DNA of 41,737 nt from a virus. The position numbers and the translations under genes are program-made. The notes beneath the pieces are model-generated. The model saw nothing but the letters and a program-made list of their open reading frames with translations, was not told the DNA's origin and made no database searches. The stretch spans positions 1-41,737 of IMG/VR virus record IMGVR_UViG_3300048839_000136; one strand, 5' to 3'. How positions within the stretch are numbered: position 1 is the first letter of the stretch; each line of letters begins with the position of its first letter. Shown here in pieces: positions 1 through 8,306 of the stretch.

Positions 1-82
1 CCTCAGCGCGGTCCTTCTCGAGGACGGCACGAACCGCATCCTCATCGAGGACGGCACCAGCAAACTGCTTCTGGAGGCTTGA
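1..82 (+). CDS. C-terminal end of a phage structural protein (partial)
   Basis: The frame is open from base 2 to the TGA at 80-82 and encodes a 26-residue tail containing two similar short units (LLEDGTNR and LIEDGTSK). The rest of the gene lies before the window. It sits directly upstream of the first fibre gene on the same strand, so a virion role is likely. No domain can be recognised in so short a piece. Confidence 0.55.
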   Translation, partial: LSAVLLEDGTNRILIEDGTSKLLLEA

Positions 83-84
83 CC

Positions 85-1302
85 ATGGCCGATACGAAAA
101 TCTCGGCGCTGACTTCCGCCACGCCGGCCGATGCCGACTATGTTGCCGGGGTCGACGTTTCCGACACGACCCAGAGCCCCGGCGGCTCGACCGTGCGGTT
201 CCTCTTCTCGGCGATCTGGAGCTACATCTCCGGCAAGCTCGGGGTCGTGGCCACGGGCGCGGTGACGGGCGCCTCCATCCTGGCGAAGACCGCGACCGGG
301 GCCGGCGCCTGGGCGGAACTCGTGTCCAGCGACAACACGGTCCTGCGCAAGGTCACGGGGAACCTGAGCTTCGGCAAGCTCAACAAGGAGCACCTGAACG
401 CGAACATCGCGGACAACACGATCCTCGCCCAGATGGCGACCCAGACGATCAAGGGGCGCACGACGGCGGCGACCGGAAATGCCGAGGACCTGACGATGGC
501 GCAGGTCGTGGCGATGATCGACACGCAGCTCGGCGGCACGGCGTGGCAATCTGGCGGGGCGGCCGGCACGGCCTACTACAACGGCACCGGCGGCGCGCTC
601 GCAAAGGGAACGCCGGTCTGTCTCGCCGCCTTCGACGCTGGTTCGGGCAATCCCGGCATGGCCGCGGCTGATGCCGACGGCGCGGGCCTCATGCCCTGCA
701 TCGGCATCCTTGGCGCGGCCGTGAACGCTGGCGCGAGCGGCATTCCCATCATCACCGGCGGCGAGATCACCGGCCTCGATACCTCGGCCTGGACGCTCGG
801 CGACCGGCTCTACGTCTCGACCGGCGGCGCCCTCACCAAGGTCCGCCCGACCGCGGGCTTCATCCAGTCCGTCGCGGTCGTCAGCCGCGTCGACGCCGCC
901 CTCGGCGAGATCATCGTCGTCATCGAGGAGGCGGGCGAGCTTTACACCGAAGTCCTCGAACGGGCGATCTCCGACGAGGTGACGAACCTCACCACGGGCA
1001 CGGCGAAGCTGACGTTCAGAATGCCCTTCGGTTTCGTCCTGACCGGCATCAGGGCCTCGGTGAACACCGCCCCCGTCGGCGCCGCGATCCAGGTGGACGT
1101 GAACGAGGGCGGCGTCTCGATCTTCTCGACGCCGCTCACCATCGACGATGGCGAGAAGACCTCGGTCACGGCCGCGACGCCCGCCGTGATTTCCGACGCG
1201 ACGCTGGCCGACGACGCCGAGATCACGGTGGACATCGACACGGTCGGCTCGACGACGGCCGGCAAGGGCCTGAAGCTCGTCATGCTCGGGTATCGCACAT
1301 GA
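85..1302 (+). CDS. Phage fibre/structural protein with collar-type N-terminus
   Basis: The protein has 405 residues. The ATG at 85 follows GGAGG by about 7 bases and is preferred over the in-frame TTG at 79. The N-terminus (ADTKISALTSATPADADYV) resembles the segment found at the start of many tail or head fibre proteins of tailed phages. The middle is rich in Gly, Ala and Thr (about residues 150-290). The last 100 residues form a beta-rich module ending in KGLKLVMLGYRT. The protein has no signal peptide or membrane segment. The gene overlaps the next one by 4 bases and heads a block of four probable receptor-binding genes. The structural role rests on N-terminal type and position; which fibre it forms is not known. 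Confidence 0.7.
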   Translation: MADTKISALTSATPADADYVAGVDVSDTTQSPGGSTVRFLFSAIWSYISGKLGVVATGAVTGASILAKTATGAGAWAELVSSDNTVLRKVTGNLSFGKLNKEHLNANIADNTILAQMATQTIKGRTTAATGNAEDLTMAQVVAMIDTQLGGTAWQSGGAAGTAYYNGTGGALAKGTPVCLAAFDAGSGNPGMAAADADGAGLMPCIGILGAAVNAGASGIPIITGGEITGLDTSAWTLGDRLYVSTGGALTKVRPTAGFIQSVAVVSRVDAALGEIIVVIEEAGELYTEVLERAISDEVTNLTTGTAKLTFRMPFGFVLTGIRASVNTAPVGAAIQVDVNEGGVSIFSTPLTIDDGEKTSVTAATPAVISDATLADDAEITVDIDTVGSTTAGKGLKLVMLGYRT

Positions 1303-2030
1303 CGAACCTCCTGAACCCGTTCAGGATGGCGTCGCCGGGCGGTGGCGGCCTTGCCGGCTACGATGCTCCGACGCCGTTCAAGAACAGCACGACGCAGCAG
1401 ACCTTCGGTGGCGCCGGCGTCTGGGACTATCCGGTGGTGGCGGGTGAGCTTGTCCTCGTCTCGATGCACGCCGAGGGCAACGCGACGATCATCAACCCGA
1501 CGAACTTCGCCCTGTCGCTCGGCGGCACGGCGATGACGCGCATCACCGGGTCGGCCACCACGTCCTCCGGCGTGTTTCCAGGCTCCGCGCACTTCTGGAT
1601 CATCGCGCCGTCGACCTCCACGCTGGCGCTCGCGGCCGATGTGGGCGTGTCGGCCCGCGCCTGCGCCCTCGTCGCGCGACGGATCACCGGCTTCGATGCC
1701 GGGACGCCCATCGGCGCGGGCCTCGGCGCGCCGTCCAAGCTCAACGCCGACGACGTGACCCTGACTGCCGGGTCCGGGATCACGACAGGGCGCGCCGGGA
1801 ACGTGGTCATCGGCGACGCCTGCACCAAGGCCGGCACCGCCACGACCGCGAGTTCCACCGCCTTCGACGGCATGGCCTACGATACGACCGGCGCCACCAC
1901 GATCAGCGACCTCGGCTTCGGTTTCGGCCACAAGCTCCTGCCCGCCCCCACCCTCATCACCCCCGACTGGACCTTCGACGTGAGCGGCCGTCTTTCCGGC
2001 TCCTTCGTCGAGATCAACGTAGCGCCCTGA
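1299..2030 (+). CDS. Hypothetical phage structural protein (beta-rich)
   Basis: The protein has 243 residues, and its ATG overlaps the stop of the preceding fibre gene (ATGA). The composition is rich in Gly, Thr, Ser and Ala with alternating hydrophobic residues, as in beta-sandwich virion proteins. The segment from about residue 45 to 120 (VVAGELVLVSMHAEGN, HFWIIAPSTSTLAL) looks like one compact beta domain. No catalytic motif is visible. It lies between a fibre gene and a tailspike-like gene, so a minor tail or adhesin-accessory role is the best inference. The exact function is unknown. Confidence 0.6.
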   Translation: MTNLLNPFRMASPGGGGLAGYDAPTPFKNSTTQQTFGGAGVWDYPVVAGELVLVSMHAEGNATIINPTNFALSLGGTAMTRITGSATTSSGVFPGSAHFWIIAPSTSTLALAADVGVSARACALVARRITGFDAGTPIGAGLGAPSKLNADDVTLTAGSGITTGRAGNVVIGDACTKAGTATTASSTAFDGMAYDTTGATTISDLGFGFGHKLLPAPTLITPDWTFDVSGRLSGSFVEINVAP

Positions 2031-2032
2031 CC

Positions 2033-4981
2033 ATGAGCTACCTGACCCTCTCCGGCCGCAAGCTCGTCCTCGCCAAGGCAGGGCGGACGGCTGCGCTGAC
2101 GCGGAAGAACGGGCATAGCTTCGGTGCCCCGCCCGCTCCGCCCGCCGGCGCGCTCGCCGTGACCGAATGGCCACGCGACCGCTTTTCCTTTGACAGCGGC
2201 GCCTGGCGCGGCGAGAACAACGCCGACATCCCGGTACGGATCACCGCGACGGCGGGGCAGGACATCGAGGCGCGGCTCGTGCCCACCGAGGGCGGTGTCG
2301 CCTCGGCCTGGACGGACGTGGGCACCGCGAGCGGTGGTTCGGACCAGCTCGTCGGCTACCTCTCCACGCGCAAGCGGTCGTCGCCGTGCCTCTTGCAGGT
2401 CAGGCTGAAGGCCGCCCCGGCGACGACGGCGATCACGGCAAATTCGATCACCATCGGCCACATCGTCTCGATCTGGGGCCAGTCGGAACACGCCCAATGG
2501 CAGACGGCCGGAACGTCCGGCACCCCGCCAACGCCCGAGACGCTCTCGATCAAGCACGCCGTCATGGCGCTGAAGAACAGATGGGCGACCGGGCGGCGCA
2601 GCACGGCCGCGCTGAAGGTGCCCGGCGTCGATGCCCTCCCGGCCGGCATGTCCCGCAGCGGCGCCGACATCACGATCACCGGCACCCTGACCGAACTGAA
2701 AGATTGGGACTTCACCGGCTACAAGGTGACGGTCAACTCCGGTGGTTATGTCGGGTGGCTTCACGACTGCATCTTCGGTGAGCGCACCGGGCTGGCGAAC
2801 ATCGACACCTATCTCTTCGTGAAGGTTGGCGGCACCGTCCGCCTTGCCGAATACTGCGACGTGACCGGGTGGGACGGGCTCGCCGACAACTCCCTTGGAG
2901 CCAACAACCTCGGGGCGCCGAAGGCGTTCCGGGCCGAAATCACCGGCTCCGGCGCGAACATCAGCGTCGGCGATCTTGTCGAGACGCGGCGCTGCCGCTT
3001 CACGAACCTGCCGTCCGACGCGATGAAGATGACCGGATGCCAGTCGGAGCCGCAGGTCTTCGAATGGAACTACATCGGCCCTCCGGTGGCCTATGGCAAC
3101 GACCGCGCCGCCTGGGACGTCGGTCGCACCTACGTCTACGGCGAGTGCGCGGACAACGGCGGCGAAACCTACATCTGCAAGGTGGCGACCTCGCTCGGCG
3201 TCTCCCCACCGGCCGGGCTGACGAGCGGCAATACCGATTGGGCCTGGACCGATCCCCACAGCGACGCGCTGCAATTCCCCTCGGCCAAGACCGGGGTGAA
3301 CGTCCGGTTCAACTACATCGAGCAGGTCGAGACCCTGCGGAACCGCGGCGTCACGTCCTCGATCTTCCTTGCGCGGGATGCCAATGCGAACGATCGCCGG
3401 TTCGACAAGGTCTATGTCGAGTGGAACTACCTGCCCTTCACGATCGGCTCCTTCGGGGCGACGATCCGCACATCGAACGGATCGGGGACCAACATCGTCA
3501 CGCCGACGATCCGCAACAACTGGATCGGCAAGCGCGCGGCGAGCTTCAACCCCTACCTCAAGACCGACAACAGCCTGCCCTTCGAGTGGGGCGGCAACAA
3601 GGATTTGACGACCGACGCGCTCATCGACGCCTCCACCCTCACCAATGCGACCGATGTGCCGGCGCTGCCCGAATTTGCCGACAGCCGCGTCACGCATCTC
3701 TGGCATGACCGCTCGCTCGGCTCGGGCGCCGCTGGTATCCGCACCCGGATTTCGACCAATGCGACGCCCTATACCGCGGCTCTGGCCGCGATCACCAACG
3801 CGGTTCTCTCGGTCGTCGGCGACGACTTCGTGACCTTCGTCCATCACACGGTTTCCGGCACCGATTGGGTGGACGTGCTGAACGACATCACCGCGAACCG
3901 CGGGTGGAGCAACGATGAGGCGCTGCATCTCCATGCCACCGGCAACGGCCTCTCGTCGGTCGGGGCCGTCTATTCCTCCTGGTATGCAGCCCCCTCGGGC
4001 TACAAGGATGACTACGGCAAGGTCTGGGCCGCGGCCTTCCTCGGGCGGAACCTCGACGGCACCGCCGTCGTGACGCCGGTGACAGTGACCTACGGGGCCG
4101 GCGGGGCGTCGCAGGTGACGTTCCAGCGGACGCTCGCGCAGCTCTACGACTGGACCTACACCAAGGCGATCCTTCCCGACGCGCACCATTTCGCCATCAC
4201 CCCGGCCGCGACCCCGATGACCTGGTCGGAAAGCGGCACGTCGAACCACAAGGACAAGCGCCGCTCGACGATCAGCGCGCGGCTCACTCAGGCTCTTCCG
4301 GCCCTCTCGGGTTACTTCACCATGCGGCCCTTCGCCCCGAACGGTTACCACTCGGGCTTCCCGGCGACGGGTGGGAACCATGATCCGGCCGGCACGGCCC
4401 ACAGCGATGAGCCGCATCCGAACCGCTATGAGGACCGCGGCCAGAACACCTTCGCCCGGATGAGCGCCTATGCGATCCTCCAGGCTGCGAACCTCCTGCC
4501 GATTCCGGTGCCGGAGTTTGACGAGGTCACGCTGAAGACGGACGCCTCCGTCCTCCGCGTCGGATCGAGTGCCGGGCCGATCATCACCAGCCGCACGAAG
4601 AACGCCGAGGCCTCGATCTCGGACACGTCGGCCACCGATCACTGGACCGACGTCATGGGCTTCGAATATAGCGGCGCCCCGGTCTACCAGGCGCTCCTGA
4701 AGCCCGACGGCAAGGTCTACGTCTACCCCCGCTCCGGCACCCTGCCGACGAGCGGTCCGACGATCCCGAACGGCACGTTCACGCCGGGCTCGACCGGCAT
4801 GACCTTCGGCATGGGCGGCGCGACCGGCGGCCTCGTCCATCCGACCGACAACCTCGCCAACCTCGAACGCAACTGGCCGCTCGTCGATTTCGGGCTTCTC
4901 GGCATCGACGGCGTGCCCGTGCGCGCCATTCCCCCCGCGCTGGAAGGGACACACCCGACCGGCGCCTTCACTGTTCCGTAA
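2033..4981 (+). CDS. Tailspike-like protein with beta-helix and putative carbohydrate-binding module
   Basis: At 982 residues this is the largest protein of the left arm. Around residues 140-160 is a segment HIVSIWGQSEHAQW, which resembles an SGNH-hydrolase-like or carbohydrate-contacting start but has no proven catalytic set. Residues of about 220-500 show short irregular repeats (GYVGWLHDCIFGE, TRRCRFTNLPSDAMKM, VFEWNYI, VYVEWNYLPF) typical of right-handed parallel beta-helices of phage spikes. Within it, at about 355-405, is a module with the pattern WDVGRTYVYGECADNGGETY, similar to chitin-type carbohydrate-binding domains. A later part (DDYGKVWAAAFLG, LPDAHHFAITP) could be an esterase-like domain. 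The likely role is binding and perhaps cutting of surface polysaccharide. Start: ATG two bases after the previous stop. Confidence 0.7.
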   Translation: MSYLTLSGRKLVLAKAGRTAALTRKNGHSFGAPPAPPAGALAVTEWPRDRFSFDSGAWRGENNADIPVRITATAGQDIEARLVPTEGGVASAWTDVGTASGGSDQLVGYLSTRKRSSPCLLQVRLKAAPATTAITANSITIGHIVSIWGQSEHAQWQTAGTSGTPPTPETLSIKHAVMALKNRWATGRRSTAALKVPGVDALPAGMSRSGADITITGTLTELKDWDFTGYKVTVNSGGYVGWLHDCIFGERTGLANIDTYLFVKVGGTVRLAEYCDVTGWDGLADNSLGANNLGAPKAFRAEITGSGANISVGDLVETRRCRFTNLPSDAMKMTGCQSEPQVFEWNYIGPPVAYGNDRAAWDVGRTYVYGECADNGGETYICKVATSLGVSPPAGLTSGNTDWAWTDPHSDALQFPSAKTGVNVRFNYIEQVETLRNRGVTSSIFLARDANANDRRFDKVYVEWNYLPFTIGSFGATIRTSNGSGTNIVTPTIRNNWIGKRAASFNPYLKTDNSLPFEWGGNKDLTTDALIDASTLTNATDVPALPEFADSRVTHLWHDRSLGSGAAGIRTRISTNATPYTAALAAITNAVLSVVGDDFVTFVHHTVSGTDWVDVLNDITANRGWSNDEALHLHATGNGLSSVGAVYSSWYAAPSGYKDDYGKVWAAAFLGRNLDGTAVVTPVTVTYGAGGASQVTFQRTLAQLYDWTYTKAILPDAHHFAITPAATPMTWSESGTSNHKDKRRSTISARLTQALPALSGYFTMRPFAPNGYHSGFPATGGNHDPAGTAHSDEPHPNRYEDRGQNTFARMSAYAILQAANLLPIPVPEFDEVTLKTDASVLRVGSSAGPIITSRTKNAEASISDTSATDHWTDVMGFEYSGAPVYQALLKPDGKVYVYPRSGTLPTSGPTIPNGTFTPGSTGMTFGMGGATGGLVHPTDNLANLERNWPLVDFGLLGIDGVPVRAIPPALEGTHPTGAFTVP

Positions 4982-4991
4982 GGAGACACCC

Positions 4992-6179
4992 GTGACCGAG
5001 GACATTCGCAGCTTCATGACCGCCCGGATCGCCGAGTGCGACGAGAGCATCTTCAACGCCGGCGAGATCGTCGCGGCGGCGCAGAAGGCGCTTGCCGAGG
5101 CAACGACCATCGCGGCCGATACGACGAGCCAGCGCGACACCATGGCCGCGCTCCTCGCCGCCCTGCCTGCCCCCGAGCCCACCCCGGAGCCGCAACCGCA
5201 GCCCGGCCCCGCTCCCACCCCGACGCCAACTCCGACGCCCCCGCCCGCGCAGCCGAAGCCGCCGGGCGCCTACTACGACGCGGTTGCCGCTCTGAAGGAC
5301 AAGGTCATCGAGGTCCAGCATCCCTCCGGCCACATGGTGACGCAGACGCTCATCGACGTGGACGCTCTTCCGGCGATCGACAAGGGCGCCACGATCCCGG
5401 CCGGCGTTCAGGTGACGGCGACCGAGTGCATCCTGACCGGCGGCTTCGTCGGCGACTTCCGGATGCACATCGGCGACCGCCAGCTCACCCTGGCCCCGGG
5501 CGCCGACGTGGGCGAAGTGGCCATCTACGGCCGGGCGCCGAAGGGCAAGACGGCCGGCGTCGCCATCAAGACCGGCGCGCGCCTGCGCTCGCTCCGCGGC
5601 TCCGTGCTCGACGGAATCCTCGGCGTCTCGAAGGCCCTCCACCAGGAGCACAGCGGCACCGGCCCGGGCGCCCGCATCGGCTCCGTCGACGAGATTGTGG
5701 ACACGCAGGTCATCAACCAGCGCGGCGACGGGCTGAAAGTGGCCGGCTCTGAGTTCGGCCGCACGCTCATCGAGCGGACGCTCTTCGGTCAGCAGGAGCT
5801 GGGCTACACCGGCGCGCACTACGACCAGCTCACCGTCATGGCGGCGGTCGGCGGCCTCCTGGTCCGCCAGTGCTACTTCGACAACCAGATCGACACCGAC
5901 ACCGTCGGCGTCAACAACTGGATGCAGTTCGCGCCCTATTGGGATGGCGCGCTCTTCGGGGACATCGACACCGAGGAGTGCATCATGATCCACGAGAACG
6001 ACCGGTCGTTCGCGCTCGCCAAGGGCTCGCCGAAGCCCGGCACCTGGGCCGGCAATATCCGGTTCCGCAACTGCGCGGTCAGGAAGGCAGGCGGGGCGAT
6101 CAAGATTTTCTACGCCCGCAACAATTTCACCGACGAATGGTCGGGGATCTACGACCTCGCCACCGGGGCGATGATCTGA
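4992..6179 (+). CDS. Second tailspike/fibre protein with Pro-rich hinge and beta-helix
   Basis: The protein has 395 residues and begins with GTG behind AAGGAGA, a strong ribosome site. Residues 1-57 are helical and probably coiled coil. Residues 60-91 are a Pro-rich linker with PT and PEP repeats. From about 95 onward a right-handed beta-helix is likely (repeated short turns such as ARIGSVDEIVDTQVINQRGD and GSEFGRTLIERTLFGQQ). This architecture of helical attachment stalk, flexible hinge and beta-helix head suits a receptor-binding protein mounted on another fibre. It closes the fibre block immediately before the lysis genes. A polysaccharide lyase activity is possible but no catalytic residues can be assigned. 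Confidence 0.65.
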   Translation: MTEDIRSFMTARIAECDESIFNAGEIVAAAQKALAEATTIAADTTSQRDTMAALLAALPAPEPTPEPQPQPGPAPTPTPTPTPPPAQPKPPGAYYDAVAALKDKVIEVQHPSGHMVTQTLIDVDALPAIDKGATIPAGVQVTATECILTGGFVGDFRMHIGDRQLTLAPGADVGEVAIYGRAPKGKTAGVAIKTGARLRSLRGSVLDGILGVSKALHQEHSGTGPGARIGSVDEIVDTQVINQRGDGLKVAGSEFGRTLIERTLFGQQELGYTGAHYDQLTVMAAVGGLLVRQCYFDNQIDTDTVGVNNWMQFAPYWDGALFGDIDTEECIMIHENDRSFALAKGSPKPGTWAGNIRFRNCAVRKAGGAIKIFYARNNFTDEWSGIYDLATGAMI

Positions 6180-6194
6180 GGAAGGAGGGCGGCG

Positions 6195-6524
6195 ATGACC
6201 GACAACGATCCGAACATCTGGCGGGAAGTCTTCGGCCCGCTCGGGCAGGTCATCGCCTTCTTCGGCGGCCTGGGCGGGCTCGTGAATGCGCTTGTCACGC
6301 GCAAGCCGCTTCGGGAGACTCTGCGCGTCGTGATCGTCGGCGTCGCCGTCGCCTTCGGCCTTGGCACGATCAGCCCGCACATCCTCGCCAAGGTGGTGCC
6401 AGAGCTTTCCGCGGTCAGCGGAGCCGCGCTCGGCATCCTGACGGCATCCGCGTTTGTGGTGGGCCTCGTCGCCGTGGCGCTCGTCGAGCGCCTCATGGGG
6501 CGGGCCAATGGAGGTCAGCAATGA
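6195..6524 (+). CDS. Putative holin
   Basis: The protein has 109 residues with three hydrophobic segments (about 16-34, 43-60 and 79-97), a short charged loop (TRKPLRETLR) and a polar C-terminal tail. Size, membrane topology and position as the first gene of the lysis cassette, just before the amidase, fit a class I-type holin that would open the inner membrane and release the endolysin. There is no sequence signature that proves it. The RBS GGAAGGAGGG lies just before the ATG. It overlaps the next gene (ATGA). Confidence 0.6.
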   Translation: MTDNDPNIWREVFGPLGQVIAFFGGLGGLVNALVTRKPLRETLRVVIVGVAVAFGLGTISPHILAKVVPELSAVSGAALGILTASAFVVGLVAVALVERLMGRANGGQQ

Positions 6525-6652
6525 AGAGCCTTGGGAACATCCGGCGCGATCCGGAGAGCCCGTGCAAGGACTTCTGGCACGCGCTCCGCATCGGCTTCGC
6601 GGTCGCTGTCTTCATCTTCTTCGTCACATGGGGGATCTCGACATGGCTGTGA
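6521..6652 (+). CDS. 43-residue single-span membrane protein of the lysis cassette
   Basis: The ATG at 6521 overlaps the holin stop, and the TGA at 6650-6652 lies inside the start of the amidase gene. The protein starts MKSLGNIRRDPESPCKDFWH and ends with one transmembrane segment (about residues 24-42, RIGFAVAVFIFFVTWGIS). A short soluble N-terminus followed by a C-terminal membrane helix between holin and endolysin suggests a second holin component, antiholin or pinholin-type regulator. The coupled overlaps on both sides are the main evidence that it is a real gene. Confidence 0.6.
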   Translation: MKSLGNIRRDPESPCKDFWHALRIGFAVAVFIFFVTWGISTWL

Positions 6653-7104
6653 CCCAGGGCTCCGCGCGCTATCCGGTCCAACACATCGTCGTCCATTGCT
6701 CCGACACCCGGCCCGACTGGATGGAGGGGAAGCGGTCTTCGGAGAAGGTCGCCGAGATCCGCCGCTGGCATATCAAGGATCGCGGCTGGAAGGACATCGG
6801 CTACCACTATGTCATCGACCGCGACGGAACCACCATCCAGGGGCGGCTCGAAAGCGTGATTGGTGCCGGCGTCGTCGGCTTCAACCGCGGCGTCATCCAT
6901 ATCTGCCTGATCGGCGGCAACGGTGGAAACGAGAAGGACAGGTTCTTCGAGCGGTTCACCCCGGCTCAGGATCTCGCGCTTCGTCGCCGGATCAATGACA
7001 TCAAGAAGCGCGCCTCGATCAAGACGATCACCGGGCACAACGAACACGCCGCCAAGGCATGCCCGTGCTTCTCGGTCCCCGAATATCTCAGGGGCCTGAA
7101 ATGA
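6643..7104 (+). CDS. N-acetylmuramoyl-L-alanine amidase (endolysin, T7 lysozyme type)
   Basis: The protein has 153 residues, close to the 151 of T7 lysozyme. It cuts the bond between muramic acid and L-Ala in peptidoglycan. Visible zinc-site and catalytic positions of the Amidase_2 family are H18 (HIVVHCSDT), a Tyr in GYHYVID (about 54-56), H132 (ITGHNEH), K138 and C140 (KACPCF). This matches the His, His and Cys ligands plus the catalytic Lys of the T7 enzyme. It has no signal peptide, so export would depend on the holin upstream. The start at 6643 lies within the preceding small gene. Whether it also binds the phage RNA polymerase as in T7 cannot be told, since no such polymerase is seen here. 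Confidence 0.92.
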   Translation: MAVTQGSARYPVQHIVVHCSDTRPDWMEGKRSSEKVAEIRRWHIKDRGWKDIGYHYVIDRDGTTIQGRLESVIGAGVVGFNRGVIHICLIGGNGGNEKDRFFERFTPAQDLALRRRINDIKKRASIKTITGHNEHAAKACPCFSVPEYLRGLK

Positions 7105-7208
7105 CGCGCTATCTCGTCGCCGCGCTCCGCCGCGAGGGGCTGGCCTACAACGCCCGCCACGCCGGCCCGGACTTCCCGGACGGCCCGCACTACGAGGTTC
7201 TGGCATGA
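7101..7208 (+). CDS. 35-residue hypothetical protein in the lysis cassette
   Basis: The ATG overlaps the amidase stop (ATGA) and the TGA overlaps the next ATG in the same way. The product begins MTRYLVAALRREGLAYNARH and ends DGPHYEVLA. It is soluble, basic at the N-terminal half and has no recognisable domain. Double translational coupling and typical high-GC codon use argue that it is translated. Function unknown. Confidence 0.5.
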   Translation: MTRYLVAALRREGLAYNARHAGPDFPDGPHYEVLA

Positions 7209-7492
7209 CCGGCTTATCCCTCTTCATCCTCGCCGCCCTGCAAATCTGGGACGTCTGGCTCACGACCAGGATCCTGCGCGCCGGCGGGCGCGAGTTGAAT
7301 GGCTTCGTCGCCGCGATCATGGCGGCCGTCGGCAACGCCTGGGGTGCGGTCAAGTATGGCGTCGGCATGGCGGCGGCCCTCTGGGCGGCGGCGTCTGGCC
7401 ATGGCTGGATCATCTGGCCGATCATCGCCGTCATGGCGATGGTGGTCGACCGCAACCTGACCGAGTGGTGGAAGATCAGGGGGCGGACATGA
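7205..7492 (+). CDS. Small membrane protein (DUF5658-like)
   Basis: The protein has 95 residues with three hydrophobic stretches (about 3-18, 33-62 and 66-82). The pattern D(16)VWLTTRILRAGGRELN, an Asp in the first helix followed by a Thr and a GGxExN turn, resembles the DUF5658 family of small membrane proteins often found near phage lysis genes. It is coupled to both neighbours by ATGA overlaps. It may modulate lysis or be a second holin-like protein. The assignment is by pattern only. Confidence 0.55.
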   Translation: MTGLSLFILAALQIWDVWLTTRILRAGGRELNGFVAAIMAAVGNAWGAVKYGVGMAAALWAAASGHGWIIWPIIAVMAMVVDRNLTEWWKIRGRT

Positions 7493-7818
7493 TCGGCACG
7501 CTCCGCCTCTATGCCGCCCTTGCCGCGCTGGTGGCTGCCTTCGCCGGCATCGGCTATGTCCGCCACGTCATCGGTCAGAACGCGCTCCTGCGCGCCGAGG
7601 CGGCCGAGTTGCAGCGCGAGGTCAGGATCGCCCACGAGACCGCCGCGCAGGCCGCCCTGGCCCGCGACGTGGCCCGCGCGGAGGCATCCCGCCATGCGAA
7701 GGCCGCCGCCGAATATGCCGCCATCCGCGAGGCCCTTCTGAAAGGAGACGACGATGCGCCGATTCCTGAATGGTTCCGCGCTTTTCTTGATGGCCTCCTG
7801 CTCCGCCCCGCCCGTTGA
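7489..7818 (+). CDS. Rz-like inner-membrane spanin subunit
   Basis: The protein has 109 residues. The N-terminal segment 4-24 (TLRLYAALAALVAAFAGIGYV) is a signal anchor. It is followed by a long Ala- and Glu-rich helix (about 27-85), the expected periplasmic coiled coil of an i-spanin. Spanins join inner and outer membrane in the last step of lysis of Gram-negative hosts. The decisive context is that an Rz1-like lipoprotein gene starts inside its 3' end in another frame, as in lambda. It overlaps the upstream gene by 4 bases. Confidence 0.75.
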   Translation: MIGTLRLYAALAALVAAFAGIGYVRHVIGQNALLRAEAAELQREVRIAHETAAQAALARDVARAEASRHAKAAAEYAAIREALLKGDDDAPIPEWFRAFLDGLLLRPAR

Positions 7819-8014
7819 GACGCGCATGGTGGTGCCGGAGGTTCCCGCCGATCTGCGGGCGCCGTGTCTGGTCGCCGCGCGCGACTACGCGACACTCAAG
7901 GACGTGGCGCTCATCCTGACCGATCACGTCGAGGCGCTGGACTGCGCCAACGGGCGCATCGCCGCCATCGACGGCATCCTCACCGCCGCCGAGGCGAAGG
8001 CAGGCCCGCAATGA
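7754..8014 (+). CDS. Rz1-like outer-membrane lipoprotein spanin subunit
   Basis: The protein has 86 residues. The first 65 bases of the gene overlap the end of the Rz gene in a different frame. A short signal sequence MRRFLNGSALFLMAS ends in the lipobox LMASC, so lipid attachment would be at C16, followed by SAPP. An RBS (AAAGGAG) precedes the ATG. Mature length is about 70 residues and not very Pro-rich, so it is longer than lambda Rz1 (40 mature residues). Pairing with the i-spanin supports the call. Confidence 0.75.
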   Translation: MRRFLNGSALFLMASCSAPPVETRMVVPEVPADLRAPCLVAARDYATLKDVALILTDHVEALDCANGRIAAIDGILTAAEAKAGPQ

Positions 8015-8298
8015 GCCCGCTCCGCTTCCTCGCCATCGCCTGCCTCCTCGCATTCCCCGCGACCGCTCAGGATGTGCCGTGCATGTCACGCGCGGATCTG
8101 GTGGCGCAGCTCCGCGAAACCTTGGGCGAGAGCCTGACCGCGCGGCTCCTGACGCTCGACGGCTCGACGATGGTGGAGATCTACACCGCGCCCGGCTCGT
8201 GGACGCTCCTGGTCACGGATGCGGCCGGGACATCCTGCATGGTCGGAGCCGGTGGCGCTTGGGTCATCCAGGGCGTGCCGCAGGGCGAGGCGGGCTAA
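8011..8298 (+). CDS. Exported hypothetical protein
   Basis: The protein has 95 residues with a clear cleavable signal peptide (MSPLRFLAIACLLAFPATAQ, cleavage after ATA about residue 19). The mature part has two Cys (CMSRAD and TSCMVG) that could form a disulfide, and a beta-rich C-terminal half (TMVEIYTAPGSWTLLVTDAA). The start overlaps the Rz1-like stop (ATGA), so it is the last gene of the lysis operon. Function unknown; a periplasmic role at or before lysis is inferred from the signal peptide and the operon. Confidence 0.65.
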   Translation: MSPLRFLAIACLLAFPATAQDVPCMSRADLVAQLRETLGESLTARLLTLDGSTMVEIYTAPGSWTLLVTDAAGTSCMVGAGGAWVIQGVPQGEAG

Positions 8299-8306
8299 TT
8301 AGCCCG
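8291..8306. repeat. 16-bp perfect palindrome spanning two convergent stop codons
   Basis: CGGGCTAATTAGCCCG is its own reverse complement. It supplies the TAA stop of the plus-strand lysis operon (8296-8298) and the TAG stop of the minus-strand early operon (8295-8297). There is no run of T on either side, so it is not a classic terminator, although RNA from either strand could fold. It marks the exact boundary between late and early transcription units. Confidence 0.6.

Noticed and set aside
942-5218. Very long antisense open frames (410 and 1113 codons) opposite the fibre genes
   Set aside because: They are mirror frames of high-GC coding sequence, rich in Arg, Gly and Ala, with no ribosome sites. 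The plus-strand frames carry the recognisable fibre and tailspike pattern.
4968-6521. 517-codon minus-strand frame opposite the second tailspike and holin genes
   Set aside because: It is a shadow of the plus-strand genes; the amino-acid composition is biased and the overlapping plus genes are better supported.
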